A DNA stretch of 64,000 nt from Lachnospiraceae bacterium (GCA_004558185.1 SFDP01000011.1:1-64000); one strand, 5' to 3'; positions 41,841 to 50,882 are shown, counted from the first letter of the stretch. Program-made: numbers and translations. Notes: generated by a model from the letters alone, not told the origin.

Positions 41841-41846
41841 ACTAAT

Positions 41847-42111
41847 TGCTGTGACATGATAGCTGTGAAGCGTGAGGTTGCTGCCTGTAGGGCAGGTTTT
41901 TCCGTGGAGCGAATGTCAAGGAATCTGACGACAAGTCACTGTACAAACATAGCAGAACGTGTGAAGTCTGATGATATAGCATCAGACCGACTCCAGAAAA
42001 ACAGGTGTAACCCGACCCGAGTTGCTTTTTTCTGCGACACACACGGAAGAGTGTACAGTCACCGCTTGTCGTACTTAAAGTTAAAAGTGCGAAAAGGAGG
42101 CGACTTTTTTT
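41847..42111 (+). promoter_or_regulatory. structured leader RNA of the S10 operon
   Basis: A long-range closing helix pairs CGACAAG (41929-41935) with CTTGTCG (42065-42071) and ACTGTAC (41938-41944) with GTACAGT (42053-42059). It encloses a perfect 8-bp hairpin GTCTGATG/CATCAGAC (41966-41987). The Shine-Dalgarno AAGGAGG lies in the loop of a short AAAAGT/ACTTTT stem. Ribosomal operons are commonly autoregulated through such leaders, classically by L4 in enterobacteria. The regulator here is not known to me. Confidence 0.7.
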
Positions 42112-42429
42112 ATGGCAAGTCAAGTAATGAGAATTACCCTTAAGGCTTATGATCATCATTTAGTAGATGCATCTGCCAAGAAAATCATCGAAACTGTGAA
42201 AAAGAATGGAGCTCAGGTAAGCGGGCCTGTGCCGCTGCCCACCAAGAAAGAGGTTGTGACCATCCTCAGGGCGGTACACAAGTACAAGGACTCCAGAGAG
42301 CAGTTTGAGCAGAGAACCCATAAGCGGTTGATCGATATCATTACCCCTACCCAGAAGACGGTAGAGGCTCTGCAAAGACTGGAAATGCCCGCAGGTGTTT
42401 GTATCGATATCAAGATGAAAAACAAATAA
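42112..42429 (+). CDS. rpsJ: 30S ribosomal protein S10
   Basis: This 105-residue S10 has the family signature near residues 28-50 (VKKNGAQVSGPVPLPTKKEV) and the HKRLIDIITPT segment. S10 sits in the 30S head and, as NusE, also takes part in transcription antitermination. The start follows AAGGAGG. It leads the S10 operon behind a structured leader. Confidence 0.97.
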   Translation: MASQVMRITLKAYDHHLVDASAKKIIETVKKNGAQVSGPVPLPTKKEVVTILRAVHKYKDSREQFEQRTHKRLIDIITPTQKTVEALQRLEMPAGVCIDIKMKNK

Positions 42430-42526
42430 GACCCCTACTAGTATGAACTCGTGACCGTGACTTTGCGGATAAAGTCACTTTGAGGAAAGAACGGGTTCCG
42501 CTGTAGAATAAAAGGAGGTAAACCTA

Positions 42527-43210
42527 ATGAACAAGGCTATTTTAGCGACTAAAGTCGGAATGACTCAAATCTTCAATGAAGACGGCGTACTTATCCCTGT
42601 AACTGTGCTTCAGGCAGGCCCCTGTGTAGTGACTCAGGTGAAGACTGTTGAAAACGATGGCTATGCGGCAGTGCAGGTTGGTTTTGTGGATAAGAAGGAC
42701 AAAATCATCAATAAGGATGCTAAAGGCAACAAAGAAGTGATTCACTGCCATGGTGTGCCCAAGGCTTTGCAGGGACACTTCAAGAAAGCCGGCGTCAGCA
42801 GCAAGAGATATGTTAGAGAATTTAAGTTTGACAATGCAGCGGATTATGCGCTTGCACAGGAAATCAAAGCAGACATCTTTGCGGCAGGTGATAAAGTAGA
42901 TGCAACCGCCATTTCCAAAGGTAAAGGATTCCAGGGTGCGATCAAAAGACACGGACAGCACAGAGGTCCCATGGCTCACGGTTCCAAGTTCCACAGACAT
43001 CAGGGTTCCAATGGTGCCTGCTCTTCTCCCAGTCGTGTATTTAAGGGAAAAGGGATGCCCGGTCACATGGGCTGCGTAAAGGTGACGGTACAGAACCTTG
43101 AAGTAGTACGTGTAGATGCCGAAAAGAATCTGCTTTTGGTAAAAGGCGCAGTACCAGGACCTAAGAAAGCGTTGGTAACTATCAAAGAAACCACACGAGT
43201 AGAAGCTTAA
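42527..43210 (+). CDS. rplC: 50S ribosomal protein L3
   Basis: The 227-residue L3 begins MNKAILATKVGMTQIFNEDG, the classic N-terminus, and has the conserved loop GRKHGQH-like sequence (AIKRHGQHRGPMAHGSKFHR). L3 is an early assembly protein near the peptidyl transferase centre. The start follows AAGGAGG. A 97-bp spacer separates it from rpsJ. It is longer than the Bacillus protein by about 18 residues, mainly in a lysine-rich middle section. Confidence 0.97.
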   Translation: MNKAILATKVGMTQIFNEDGVLIPVTVLQAGPCVVTQVKTVENDGYAAVQVGFVDKKDKIINKDAKGNKEVIHCHGVPKALQGHFKKAGVSSKRYVREFKFDNAADYALAQEIKADIFAAGDKVDATAISKGKGFQGAIKRHGQHRGPMAHGSKFHRHQGSNGACSSPSRVFKGKGMPGHMGCVKVTVQNLEVVRVDAEKNLLLVKGAVPGPKKALVTIKETTRVEA

Positions 43211-43236
43211 TTAGGGAATGAAAGGAGGACACATCA

Positions 43237-43860
43237 GTGGCAAACGTATCTGTTTATAATATGGAAGGCAAGGAAGTTGGTACAATTGAACTGAATGACA
43301 GTGTGTTCGGTGTTGAAATCAACGAGCATCTGGTGCATATGGCAGTTGTACAGCAGCTTGCAAATAAACGTCAGGGAACCCAGAAGGCGAAGACCCGTTC
43401 CGAAGTATCCGGCGGTGGAAGAAAGCCCTGGAGACAGAAGGGAACCGGTCATGCAAGACAGGGCTCCATCAGAGCTCCTCAGTGGAAGGGCGGCGGAGTT
43501 GTATTTGCTCCCACGCCGAGAGACTATTCCTTTAAGCTGAATAAAAAGGAAAAGAGAGCAGCTCTTAAATCTGTATTAACCGACAAGGTTCAAAACGGCA
43601 ATCTGGTGGTTGTGGATGAACTGAAGTTTGATGAAATCAAGACTAAAAACTTTGTGGCAATGTTGAACAACCTGAATGTAAATACAAAAGCACTGGTTGT
43701 TGTGGGAGAGAATGATACCAATGCAGCTTTATCTGCAAGAAATATCCCTACTGTAAAAACTAGCCTCACTAATACAATCAACGTATATGACATCATTAAT
43801 GCCAATAAACTTGTGGTAACCAAAGATGTTGTGAAAACGATCGAGGAGGTATATGCATAA
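43237..43860 (+). CDS. rplD: 50S ribosomal protein L4
   Basis: L4 of 207 residues, starting at GTG 43237 after AAAGGAGG. The long extended loop is visible (GGGRKPWRQKGTGHARQGS), which lines the exit tunnel. In enterobacteria L4 is the autogenous repressor of the S10 operon. Its stop codon overlaps the rplW start (TAATG). Confidence 0.97.
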   Translation: MANVSVYNMEGKEVGTIELNDSVFGVEINEHLVHMAVVQQLANKRQGTQKAKTRSEVSGGGRKPWRQKGTGHARQGSIRAPQWKGGGVVFAPTPRDYSFKLNKKEKRAALKSVLTDKVQNGNLVVVDELKFDEIKTKNFVAMLNNLNVNTKALVVVGENDTNAALSARNIPTVKTSLTNTINVYDIINANKLVVTKDVVKTIEEVYA

Positions 43861-44159
43861 TGGCTGATATTAAATATTATGACGTAATCCTCAAACCGGT
43901 TATTACCGAAAAGAGTATGGCCGGCATGGGCGAGAAGCAATACACGTTCCTGGTGCATCCGGAGGCAAACAAGAGCATGATCAAGGAAGCTGTTGAAAAG
44001 ATGTTCGAGGGTACCAAGGTAAAGAAAGTAAATACCATGAATCTTGACGGAAAGAAGAGGAGAAGAGGCATGGTTGTGGGCAGAACTGCAAAAACCAAGA
44101 AGGCTATGGTTTGGCTGACTGAGGACAGCAAGGAAATTGAAATCTTTGCCGGCTTATAA
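43860..44159 (+). CDS. rplW: 50S ribosomal protein L23
   Basis: The 99-residue protein begins MADIKYYDVILKPVITEKSM, the typical L23 start, with the extended loop near residues 60-75. L23 lies at the tunnel exit and binds trigger factor and SRP. Its ATG overlaps the rplD stop codon by one base, with GAGG upstream inside rplD. Confidence 0.97.
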   Translation: MADIKYYDVILKPVITEKSMAGMGEKQYTFLVHPEANKSMIKEAVEKMFEGTKVKKVNTMNLDGKKRRRGMVVGRTAKTKKAMVWLTEDSKEIEIFAGL

Positions 44160-44228
44160 GAGAAAACCGAGAACGAAAACTTAAGTGTGGCAACACGACA
44201 ATTTGCATGAATCGAAAGGAGAAAGAAA

Positions 44229-45074
44229 ATGGGAATTAAAACATATAACCCATATACACCTTCCAGAAGAAATATGACCGGTTCCGATTTTTCTGAGATT
44301 ACCAAAAGTACTCCTGAAAAATCCCTTTGTACTTCCCTGAAGAAGAATGCCGGACGTAACAATCAGGGTAAAATCACTGTAAGACACCGTGGCGGTGGTT
44401 CCAGAAGAAAATATAGAATTATTGATTTCAAGAGAAATAAGAAGGATGGTATTCCTGCTACCGTAATCGGTATTGAGTATGATCCTAACAGAACAGCAAA
44501 CATTGCACTGATCTGCTATGCGGATGGTGAAAAGGCTTATATCCTGGCTCCTGAAGGGCTGAAAGACGGCATGAAGATTATGAACGGCCCTGAAGCCGAG
44601 GTGAGAGTCGGCAACTGTTTGCCTTTGTCACAGATTCCTGTTGGTACACAGGTGCATAATGTTGAGCTGTATCCCGGAAAGGGCGGCCAGATGGTTCGTT
44701 CAGCAGGAAACAGCGCACAGTTAATGGCTAAGGAAGGTAAGTATGCAACCTTAAGACTTCCTTCCGGAGAAATGAGAATGGTTCCCATCGTTTGCCGTGC
44801 GACTGTCGGGGTTGTAGGAAACGGTGATCACAACCTGATTAACATTGGAAAAGCAGGACGTAAGCGCCATATGGGCATCCGTCCTACGGTTCGCGGTTCG
44901 GTAATGAACCCTAATGACCATCCTCATGGCGGTGGTGAAGGTAAGACCGGTATTGGTCGGCCCGGCCCATGCACACCCTGGGGTAAACCTGCTCTTGGTC
45001 TTAAAACCCGTAAAAAGAAAAAGGCTTCTAATAAGCTGATTGTAAGAAGAAGAGATGGTAGAGCGATTAAATAA
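44229..45074 (+). CDS. rplB: 50S ribosomal protein L2
   Basis: L2 of 281 residues begins MGIKTYNPYTPSRRNMTGSD and ends with a basic tail. The C-terminal motif RPTVRGSVMNPNDHPHGGGE contains the histidine needed for peptidyl transferase assembly. The start follows AAAGGAG. The length is slightly above the usual 275-277. Confidence 0.97.
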   Translation: MGIKTYNPYTPSRRNMTGSDFSEITKSTPEKSLCTSLKKNAGRNNQGKITVRHRGGGSRRKYRIIDFKRNKKDGIPATVIGIEYDPNRTANIALICYADGEKAYILAPEGLKDGMKIMNGPEAEVRVGNCLPLSQIPVGTQVHNVELYPGKGGQMVRSAGNSAQLMAKEGKYATLRLPSGEMRMVPIVCRATVGVVGNGDHNLINIGKAGRKRHMGIRPTVRGSVMNPNDHPHGGGEGKTGIGRPGPCTPWGKPALGLKTRKKKKASNKLIVRRRDGRAIK

Positions 45075-45097
45075 ATGTTAAATTAGGAGGAAAGAAA

Positions 45098-45379
45098 ATG
45101 GCTAGATCACTTAAAAAAGGCCCGTTCGCAGATGCAAGCCTGCTGAAAAAAGTGGATGCAATGAACGCTGGCGGCAATAAACAGGTAATTAAGACATGGT
45201 CCCGTCGTTCTACGATTTTCCCTGCATTTGTAGGACATACAATCGCAGTTCATGATGGAAGAAAGCATGTACCTGTATATATTACTGAAGATATGGTTGG
45301 GCATAAGCTGGGTGAGTTTGTGGCAACCAGAACATACAGAGGACATGGAAAAGACGAGAAGAAATCTAAGGTAAGATAA
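45098..45379 (+). CDS. rpsS: 30S ribosomal protein S19
   Basis: The 93-residue S19 begins MARSLKKGPFADASLLKKVD and contains IKTWSRRSTIFPAFVGHTIA and the LGEFVATRTYRGH segment. It binds S13 in the 30S head. The start follows AGGAGGAAAG. Confidence 0.97.
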   Translation: MARSLKKGPFADASLLKKVDAMNAGGNKQVIKTWSRRSTIFPAFVGHTIAVHDGRKHVPVYITEDMVGHKLGEFVATRTYRGHGKDEKKSKVR

Positions 45380-45398
45380 TCGAAAGGAGGTTTTATCC

Positions 45399-45785
45399 AT
45401 GGCTAAAGGACATAGATCCCAAATTAAAAGAGAAAGAAATGCAAATAAAGACACAAGACCTTCTGCTAAATTATCCTACGCAAGAGTGTCTGTACAGAAA
45501 GCGTGTTTCGTACTGGATGCAATCAGAGGTAAGGATGTTGCCACTGCATTGGCAATTTTAGAATATAATCCCAGATATGCTTCCAGTCTGATTAAAAAGT
45601 TATTAGAATCCGCAGTTGCAAATGCCGAGAACAACAATGGAATGAACCCGGAGAATCTCTATGTTGCAGAGTGTTATGCAAACAAAGGACCCACAATGAA
45701 GAGAGTAAAACCTAGGGCACAGGGAAGAGCTTACAGAATCGAAAAGAGAACGAGCCATATTACCGTAGTGCTTGATGAAAGATAG
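45399..45785 (+). CDS. rplV: 50S ribosomal protein L22
   Basis: L22 of 128 residues. ASSLIKKLLESAVANAENN and VAECYANKGPTMKRVKPRAQ with the tip GRAYRIEKRTSHITVV identify it; the beta-hairpin lines the exit tunnel at the macrolide site. The start follows AAAGGAGG. The N-terminal 15 residues are a basic extension. Confidence 0.97.
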   Translation: MAKGHRSQIKRERNANKDTRPSAKLSYARVSVQKACFVLDAIRGKDVATALAILEYNPRYASSLIKKLLESAVANAENNNGMNPENLYVAECYANKGPTMKRVKPRAQGRAYRIEKRTSHITVVLDER

Positions 45786-45801
45786 GATGGGAGGAAAATA
45801 A

Positions 45802-46461
45802 ATGGGACAGAAAGTTAATCCTCATGGCCTGAGAGTTGGCGTGATTAAAGACTGGGATTCTAAATGGTATGCAGAAGATGCGACATTTTCAGATTTATTA
45901 GTAGAAGATTATAATATCAGAAAATTTTTAAAGAAAAAATTATATGCTGCCGGAATTTCCAAGATCGAAATTGAAAGAACTACCGACAGAGTTAAGGTGA
46001 TCATCTATACAGCTAAGCCCGGTGTAGTAATCGGCAAGGGCGGTGCAGAAATTGAAGTGACCAAAAAGGAGCTTTCCAAATTAACGGATAAGAAGGTTCT
46101 GGTTGACATTAAAGAGATCAAAAGACCTGATAAGGATGCTCAGTTGGCAGCCGAGAACATTGCAGCTCAGTTGGAGAATCGTGTTTCCTTCAGAAGAGCA
46201 ATGAAGTCTGTAATGGGAAGAGCAATGAAGTCCGGTGCATTGGGAATCAAGGCAAGCTGTGCAGGCCGTTTGGGCGGTGCAGATATGGCTCGTACAGAGT
46301 TCTACAGCGAAGGTACTATTCCTCTTCAGACACTGAGAGCAGATATCGAATATGGTTTTGCAGAAGCAGACACCACATACGGTAAAGTAGGTGTTAAAGT
46401 ATGGATCTATAAAGGCGAAATACTTCCTACTAAAGCAAATAAGGAAGGGAGCGATAAATAA
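45802..46461 (+). CDS. rpsC: 30S ribosomal protein S3
   Basis: This 219-residue S3 begins MGQKVNPHGLRVGVIKDWDS and has the KH-domain loop VVIGKGGAEIE near residue 75. S3 is part of the mRNA entry channel. The start follows GGGAGG. Its last base is the first base of the rplP start codon (TAATG). Confidence 0.97.
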   Translation: MGQKVNPHGLRVGVIKDWDSKWYAEDATFSDLLVEDYNIRKFLKKKLYAAGISKIEIERTTDRVKVIIYTAKPGVVIGKGGAEIEVTKKELSKLTDKKVLVDIKEIKRPDKDAQLAAENIAAQLENRVSFRRAMKSVMGRAMKSGALGIKASCAGRLGGADMARTEFYSEGTIPLQTLRADIEYGFAEADTTYGKVGVKVWIYKGEILPTKANKEGSDK

Positions 46462-46898
46462 TGTTAATGCCAAAAAGAGTGAAACGTCGTAAGCAGTTCC
46501 GTGGTTCCATGACAGGAAAAGCGTTACGTGGGAACACAATTACACACGGTGAATTCGGTCTTGTAGCGGTTGAACCATGCTGGATCAGATCGAATCAGAT
46601 TGAAGCAGCACGTATTGCCATGACTCGTCATACCAAACGTGGCGGTCAGGTTTGGATTAAGATTTTCCCGGATAAGCCTGTTACAGCAAAGCCGGCAGAA
46701 ACTCGTATGGGTTCCGGTAAGGGAACTTTGGAATATTGGGTAGCAGTAGTAAAGCCTGGACGTGTAATGTTTGAGATTGCCGGCGTAAACGAAGAGACGG
46801 CCAGAGAAGCATTACGTCTTGCTATGCATAAGCTTCCTTGTAAATGTAAAATTGTTTCTAAAGCAGACTTGGAAGGCGGTGTGTCAAATGAGAACTAA
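46461..46898 (+). CDS. rplP: 50S ribosomal protein L16
   Basis: L16 of 145 residues, starting MLMPKRVKRRKQFRGSMTGK as in most bacteria. The first ATG (46461) is preferred over the one at 46467 because family members begin ML-x-PKR. RMGSGKGTLEYWVAVVKPGR is the conserved core. The end overlaps rpmC by 11 bp. Confidence 0.97.
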   Translation: MLMPKRVKRRKQFRGSMTGKALRGNTITHGEFGLVAVEPCWIRSNQIEAARIAMTRHTKRGGQVWIKIFPDKPVTAKPAETRMGSGKGTLEYWVAVVKPGRVMFEIAGVNEETAREALRLAMHKLPCKCKIVSKADLEGGVSNEN

Positions 46899-47100
46899 TA
46901 AGTATGTAGAAGATTTAAATGCAAAATCAGCTGCAGAATTAGCAAACGAATTAGTGGCTGCTAAAAAAGAACTTTTCAATTTGAGATTCCAGAACGCAAC
47001 TAATCAGTTAGACAACACAGCTAGAATTAAAGAAGTTAGAAGAAATATCGCAAGAATTCAGACCGTGATTACTAAGAAGGCTAAGACTGAGGTTGTTTAA
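46888..47100 (+). CDS. rpmC: 50S ribosomal protein L29
   Basis: The 70-residue L29 is a two-helix protein: LNAKSAAELANELVAAKKEL and FNLRFQNATNQLDNTARIKE, then VRRNIARIQTVI. The ATG at 46888 lies inside the end of rplP after GGCGG. It sits near the tunnel exit beside L23. Confidence 0.95.
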   Translation: MRTNKYVEDLNAKSAAELANELVAAKKELFNLRFQNATNQLDNTARIKEVRRNIARIQTVITKKAKTEVV

Positions 47101-47132
47101 TCGTTAGGACGATTTGGAAAGGAGAATTAATC

Positions 47133-47387
47133 GTGGAAAGAAATTTGAGAAAAACACGTACTGGTAAGGTGACCAGTGATAAGATGGATAAAACTATTAC
47201 CGTAGCAATCGAAGATCACGTTAAGCATCCTCTTTATGGTAAAATCGTAAAGAGAACCTACAAATTGAAGGCTCATGATGAAAATAACGAATGCAGAATC
47301 GGTGATACGGTTAAGGTAATGGAAACAAGACCCCTGTCCAAGGATAAGAGATGGAGACTTGTAGAAATTATTGAAAGAGCAAAATAA
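47133..47387 (+). CDS. rpsQ: 30S ribosomal protein S17
   Basis: This 84-residue OB-fold protein begins with GTG at 47133 after AAAGGAG. MERNLRKTRTGKVTSDKMDK and DTVKVMETRPLSKDKRWRLV are typical. It binds 16S rRNA helices 7 and 11. Confidence 0.97.
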   Translation: MERNLRKTRTGKVTSDKMDKTITVAIEDHVKHPLYGKIVKRTYKLKAHDENNECRIGDTVKVMETRPLSKDKRWRLVEIIERAK

Positions 47388-47433
47388 TTAATGGCCCATT
47401 ACAGGGGTATCCATTATTGGAAGGAGAATAAGC

Positions 47434-47802
47434 ATGATTCAACAGGAAACCAGACTTAAGGTTGCAGATAATACTGGTGCAAAAGAATTGCTTTGTATCA
47501 GAGTTATGGGTGGATCTACAAGAAGATATGCAAATATCGGTGACATCATCGTAGCCAGTGTTAAAGATGCAACACCAGGCGGCGTTGTAAAAAAAGGTGA
47601 TGTTGTTAAGGCTGTTGTAGTTCGCAGCGTAAAAGGCGCTCGTCGTAAAGACGGTTCTTATATTAAATTTGATGAAAATGCTGCTGTGATCATTAAAGAG
47701 GATAAGACTCCAAGAGGAACTCGTATTTTTGGACCAGTAGCGAGAGAGCTTCGTGAAAAACAGTTTATGAAAATTGTTTCCCTGGCTCCCGAAGTATTAT
47801 AA
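47434..47802 (+). CDS. rplN: 50S ribosomal protein L14
   Basis: L14 of 122 residues, with the highly conserved start MIQQETRLKVADNTGAKELL and FDENAAVIIKEDKTPRGTRI. It binds at the subunit interface near L19 and is the site of RsfS silencing. The start follows AAGGAG. Confidence 0.98.
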   Translation: MIQQETRLKVADNTGAKELLCIRVMGGSTRRYANIGDIIVASVKDATPGGVVKKGDVVKAVVVRSVKGARRKDGSYIKFDENAAVIIKEDKTPRGTRIFGPVARELREKQFMKIVSLAPEVL

Positions 47803-47814
47803 GGAGGTGCCGGT

Positions 47815-48120
47815 ATGTTTAAGATTAAAAAAGGTGACACCGTTAAGGTAATCACCGGTAAAGATAAGGACAAAGAAGGTAAGGTTGTTTTAGTAGACAG
47901 AAAAAACAACAGAGTGGTCGTAGAAGGAATAAATATGGTTACCAAACACACCAAACCTTCTGCTGCTAATCCCAACGGGGGGATTGTGCAAAAAGAGGCT
48001 GCTATTGATGCAAGTAACGTAATGTATGTTCACAAAGGTAAGGCTACGAGAATCGGCTTCAAGTTCGAGAACGACAAAAAAGTTCGTTTTGCAAAGTCAA
48101 CCGGCGAAGTGATTGATTAA
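47815..48120 (+). CDS. rplX: 50S ribosomal protein L24
   Basis: The 101-residue protein contains the KOW motif (KKGDTVKVITGKDKDKEGKV) and the tail NVMYVHKGKATRIGFKFEND. L24 starts folding of the 5' domain of 23S rRNA. The start follows AAGGAGG, 12 bp after rplN. Confidence 0.97.
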   Translation: MFKIKKGDTVKVITGKDKDKEGKVVLVDRKNNRVVVEGINMVTKHTKPSAANPNGGIVQKEAAIDASNVMYVHKGKATRIGFKFENDKKVRFAKSTGEVID

Positions 48121-48144
48121 TTCTAAGGAAGGAGGCCAAATAGC

Positions 48145-48684
48145 GTGAGCAGACTGAAAGATTTTTACAACAAAGATGTCGTTGAAGCAATGACAAAAAA
48201 GTTTGGATATAAAAATGTAATGGAAGTTCCGAAGCTGGAGAAGATTGTGCTCAATATGGGCGTTGGTGAAGCGAAGGACAATGCCAAGGTTTTGGAATCT
48301 GCCATTAAGGATATGGAAACGATTGCAGGTCAGAAAGCAGTCGTGACCAGAGCGAAAAACTCTATCGCTAACTTCAAAATCAGAGAAGGTATGGCGATTG
48401 GCTGTAAGGTTACCCTGCGTGGCGAGAAGATGTATGAGTTTTTAGATCGTCTGGTAAACCTCGCATTACCCCGTGTGCGCGACTTCAGGGGAGTGAATCC
48501 CAACGCATTTGACGGAAGAGGCAACTATGCACTGGGCATCAAGGAGCAGATCATCTTCCCCGAAATCGAATACGATAAAGTAGATAAGGTTAGAGGTCTG
48601 GATGTTATCTTTGTTACCACTGCGAAAACCGATGAAGAAGCTCGTGAATTATTGACATTATTTAATATGCCATTCGCAAAATAA
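48145..48684 (+). CDS. rplE: 50S ribosomal protein L5
   Basis: L5 of 179 residues binds 5S rRNA. Signatures are VPKLEKIVLNMGVGEAKDNA and KIREGMAIGCKVTLRGEKMY. It starts at GTG 48145 after AAGGAGG. The normal length and uninterrupted frame suggest a functional gene. Confidence 0.97.
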   Translation: MSRLKDFYNKDVVEAMTKKFGYKNVMEVPKLEKIVLNMGVGEAKDNAKVLESAIKDMETIAGQKAVVTRAKNSIANFKIREGMAIGCKVTLRGEKMYEFLDRLVNLALPRVRDFRGVNPNAFDGRGNYALGIKEQIIFPEIEYDKVDKVRGLDVIFVTTAKTDEEARELLTLFNMPFAK

Positions 48685-48698
48685 GGAGGTAAACATTC

Positions 48699-48884
48699 AT
48701 GGCTAAAACAGCAATGAAGATCAAACAGCAGCGTAATCCCAAGTTCTCCACAAGAGAATATACCCGCTGCAAAATCTGTGGTCGTCCACATGCATATTTA
48801 AGAAAATACGGAATCTGCAGAATTTGCTTCCGTGAATTAGCATATAAAGGACAAATCCCCGGCGTGAAAAAGGCTAGCTGGTAA
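48699..48884 (+). CDS. rpsN: 30S ribosomal protein S14, zinc-binding type
   Basis: The 61-residue S14 is the short type Z form with zinc ligands Cys24, Cys27, Cys40 and Cys43 (CKICGRPH and CRICF). It is encoded at the usual spc position. Bacteria with a zinc-free paralogue may switch under zinc starvation; none is in the window. The start follows AAGGAGG. Confidence 0.97.
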   Translation: MAKTAMKIKQQRNPKFSTREYTRCKICGRPHAYLRKYGICRICFRELAYKGQIPGVKKASW

Positions 48885-48924
48885 GCGGCGAAAAGTCGAG
48901 TAAATAAACAAGGAGGCAAATCAA

Positions 48925-49326
48925 ATGACAATGAGCGATCCTATTGCAGATATGCTGACAAGAATCCGTAATGCAAATGCTGCAAAACATGATACAGTAG
49001 ATGTACCCTCTTCCAAAATGAAGCTGGCTATTGCCAGGATTCTTCTGGATGAAGGATATATTTCCAAATATGACCTGATTGATGATGGTGCGTTCAAAAC
49101 CATCCACATTACTTTAAAGTATGGTGCTGACAAGAATGAAAAGATCATTTCCGGCATTAAGAGAATTTCCAAGCCCGGTCTTCGTGTATATGCCGGTAAG
49201 GAAGAGCTGCCCAGTGTTCTTGGCGGACTGGGAATTGCTATTATTTCCACAAATCAGGGAGTAATCACTGATAAGGAAGCAAGAAAGCTCAACGTTGGTG
49301 GAGAAGTATTGGCTTTTGTGTGGTAA
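48925..49326 (+). CDS. rpsH: 30S ribosomal protein S8
   Basis: S8 of 133 residues: MTMSDPIADMLTRIRNANAA at the start, and KPGLRVYAGKEELPSVLGGL with ISTNQGVITDKEARKLNVGG near the end. In enterobacteria S8 represses the spc operon. The start follows AAGGAGG. Confidence 0.97.
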   Translation: MTMSDPIADMLTRIRNANAAKHDTVDVPSSKMKLAIARILLDEGYISKYDLIDDGAFKTIHITLKYGADKNEKIISGIKRISKPGLRVYAGKEELPSVLGGLGIAIISTNQGVITDKEARKLNVGGEVLAFVW

Positions 49327-49424
49327 ATACACAAGACAGGCAGAGGAATTGTAGTTGAAGGTTTTCTCTCAACTTGTCATCATGATAACTGTTTGGTGAC
49401 GATTTAATAAAAGGAGGTACGGGC

Positions 49425-49967
49425 ATGTCACGTATAGGAAGAATGCCAATCGCGGTTCCTGCAGGTGTAACTGTAGAAATTGCAGAAAATAATAAAGTGA
49501 CTGTTAAAGGTCCCAAGGGAACATTGGAAAGAGTGTTGCCTGCTGAAATGGACATTAAGCTGGAGGGAAATGAAATTATCGTTTCCAGACCCAGTGATTT
49601 AAAAAAGATGAAATCTCTTCACGGGCTTACCAGAACCCTGATTAACAATATGGTTGTAGGTGTTACCGAAGGCTATGAGAAGAAATTAGAGGTAAACGGT
49701 GTTGGATACAAGGCGGCTAAAGCCGGTAAGGTATTGACTTTATCCTTAGGTTACTCCCATCCGGTAGAGATGACTGATCCTGAAGGAGTGGAAACCACTT
49801 TAGAAGGCCAGAATATTATCTATGTGAGAGGTATCGATAAAGAGAAGGTTGGACAGTTTGCGGCTGAGATCAGAGAAAAGAGAAGACCTGAGCCTTATAA
49901 GGGCAAGGGAATCAAGTACGCTGATGAGGTGATCAGACGTAAAGTTGGTAAGACCGGTAAGAAATAG
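49425..49967 (+). CDS. rplF: 50S ribosomal protein L6
   Basis: The 180-residue L6 begins MSRIGRMPIAVPAGVTVEIA and has PEPYKGKGIKYADEVIRRKV at the C-terminus, the conserved L6 signature. It binds near the sarcin-ricin loop. A 98-bp spacer precedes it. The start follows AAGGAGG. Confidence 0.97.
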   Translation: MSRIGRMPIAVPAGVTVEIAENNKVTVKGPKGTLERVLPAEMDIKLEGNEIIVSRPSDLKKMKSLHGLTRTLINNMVVGVTEGYEKKLEVNGVGYKAAKAGKVLTLSLGYSHPVEMTDPEGVETTLEGQNIIYVRGIDKEKVGQFAAEIREKRRPEPYKGKGIKYADEVIRRKVGKTGKK

Positions 49968-49983
49968 ATAAGGAGAGTAAACA

Positions 49984-50352
49984 ATGGTTAGTAAGAAATC
50001 AAGACAAGAAGTTCGTGTTAAAAAGCACATGAAGATGCGTAACCGTTTTAGCGGAACTGCTGAAAGACCTCGTTTAGCGGTTTTCAGAAGCAATAATCAT
50101 ATGTATGCTCAAATTATTGATGATACAGTTGGAAAAACTCTGGTAGCAGCTTCTACCCTTGAAAAAGAGGTTAAAGCCGAGCTGGAGAAAACCAACAACG
50201 TTGATGCAGCAGCATATGTAGGAACTTTAATCGCAAAAAGAGCAATCGAAAAAGGTATTAAGGAAGTGGTTTACGATCGTGGCGGCTTCATTTACCAGGG
50301 TAAGGTTGCAGCTTTAGCTGAAGCGGCCAGAGAAGCTGGCTTAGAATTCTAG
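49984..50352 (+). CDS. rplR: 50S ribosomal protein L18
   Basis: L18 of 122 residues. RNRFSGTAERPRLAVFRSNN and YDRGGFIYQGKVAALAEAAR are diagnostic. It binds 5S rRNA with L5. The start follows AAGGAGAG, 16 bp after rplF. Confidence 0.97.
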   Translation: MVSKKSRQEVRVKKHMKMRNRFSGTAERPRLAVFRSNNHMYAQIIDDTVGKTLVAASTLEKEVKAELEKTNNVDAAAYVGTLIAKRAIEKGIKEVVYDRGGFIYQGKVAALAEAAREAGLEF

Positions 50353-50372
50353 GAAAGGAAAGGGTATATTCC

Positions 50373-50882
50373 ATGAAACATACAATCATAGATCCAAGCC
50401 AGTTAGAGTTAAACGATAAAGTTGTTACTATCAAACGTGTAACCAAAACCGTAAAGGGTGGACGTAATATGCGTTTTACCGCATTGGTGGTAGTAGGTGA
50501 TGGTAACGGCCATGTTGGTGCAGGACTGGGTAAAGCTATTGAAATCCCGGAGGCGATCCGCAAAGGAAAAGAAGATGCAATGAAGCATTTGGTTAAGATT
50601 GCCATGGATGACAACAAATCCATCACACATGATTTTATTGGAAAATTCGGTTCGGCAAGCGTTCTGTTGAAGAAGGCACCTGAAGGTACCGGTATTATTG
50701 CAGGAGGTCCTGCACGTATCGTATGTGAGCTTGCAGGAATCAAGAATATCCGTACGAAATCCTTAGGCTCCAACAATAAGCAAAACGTGGTTCTGGCTAC
50801 CATTTCAGGCTTAACAAATATCAAATCTCCTGAAGAAGTAGCTGCTAAGCGCGGCAAATCTGTTGAAGAAGTTATTGGCTAG
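50373..50882 (+). CDS. rpsE: 30S ribosomal protein S5
   Basis: The 169-residue S5 has the N-terminal double-stranded-RNA-binding fold (VTKTVKGGRNMRFTALVVVG, GNGHVGAGLGKAIEIPEAIR) and a C-terminal half with GTGIIAGGPARIVCELAGI. It affects accuracy and mRNA unwinding. The start follows GGAAAGG. Confidence 0.97.
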   Translation: MKHTIIDPSQLELNDKVVTIKRVTKTVKGGRNMRFTALVVVGDGNGHVGAGLGKAIEIPEAIRKGKEDAMKHLVKIAMDDNKSITHDFIGKFGSASVLLKKAPEGTGIIAGGPARIVCELAGIKNIRTKSLGSNNKQNVVLATISGLTNIKSPEEVAAKRGKSVEEVIG

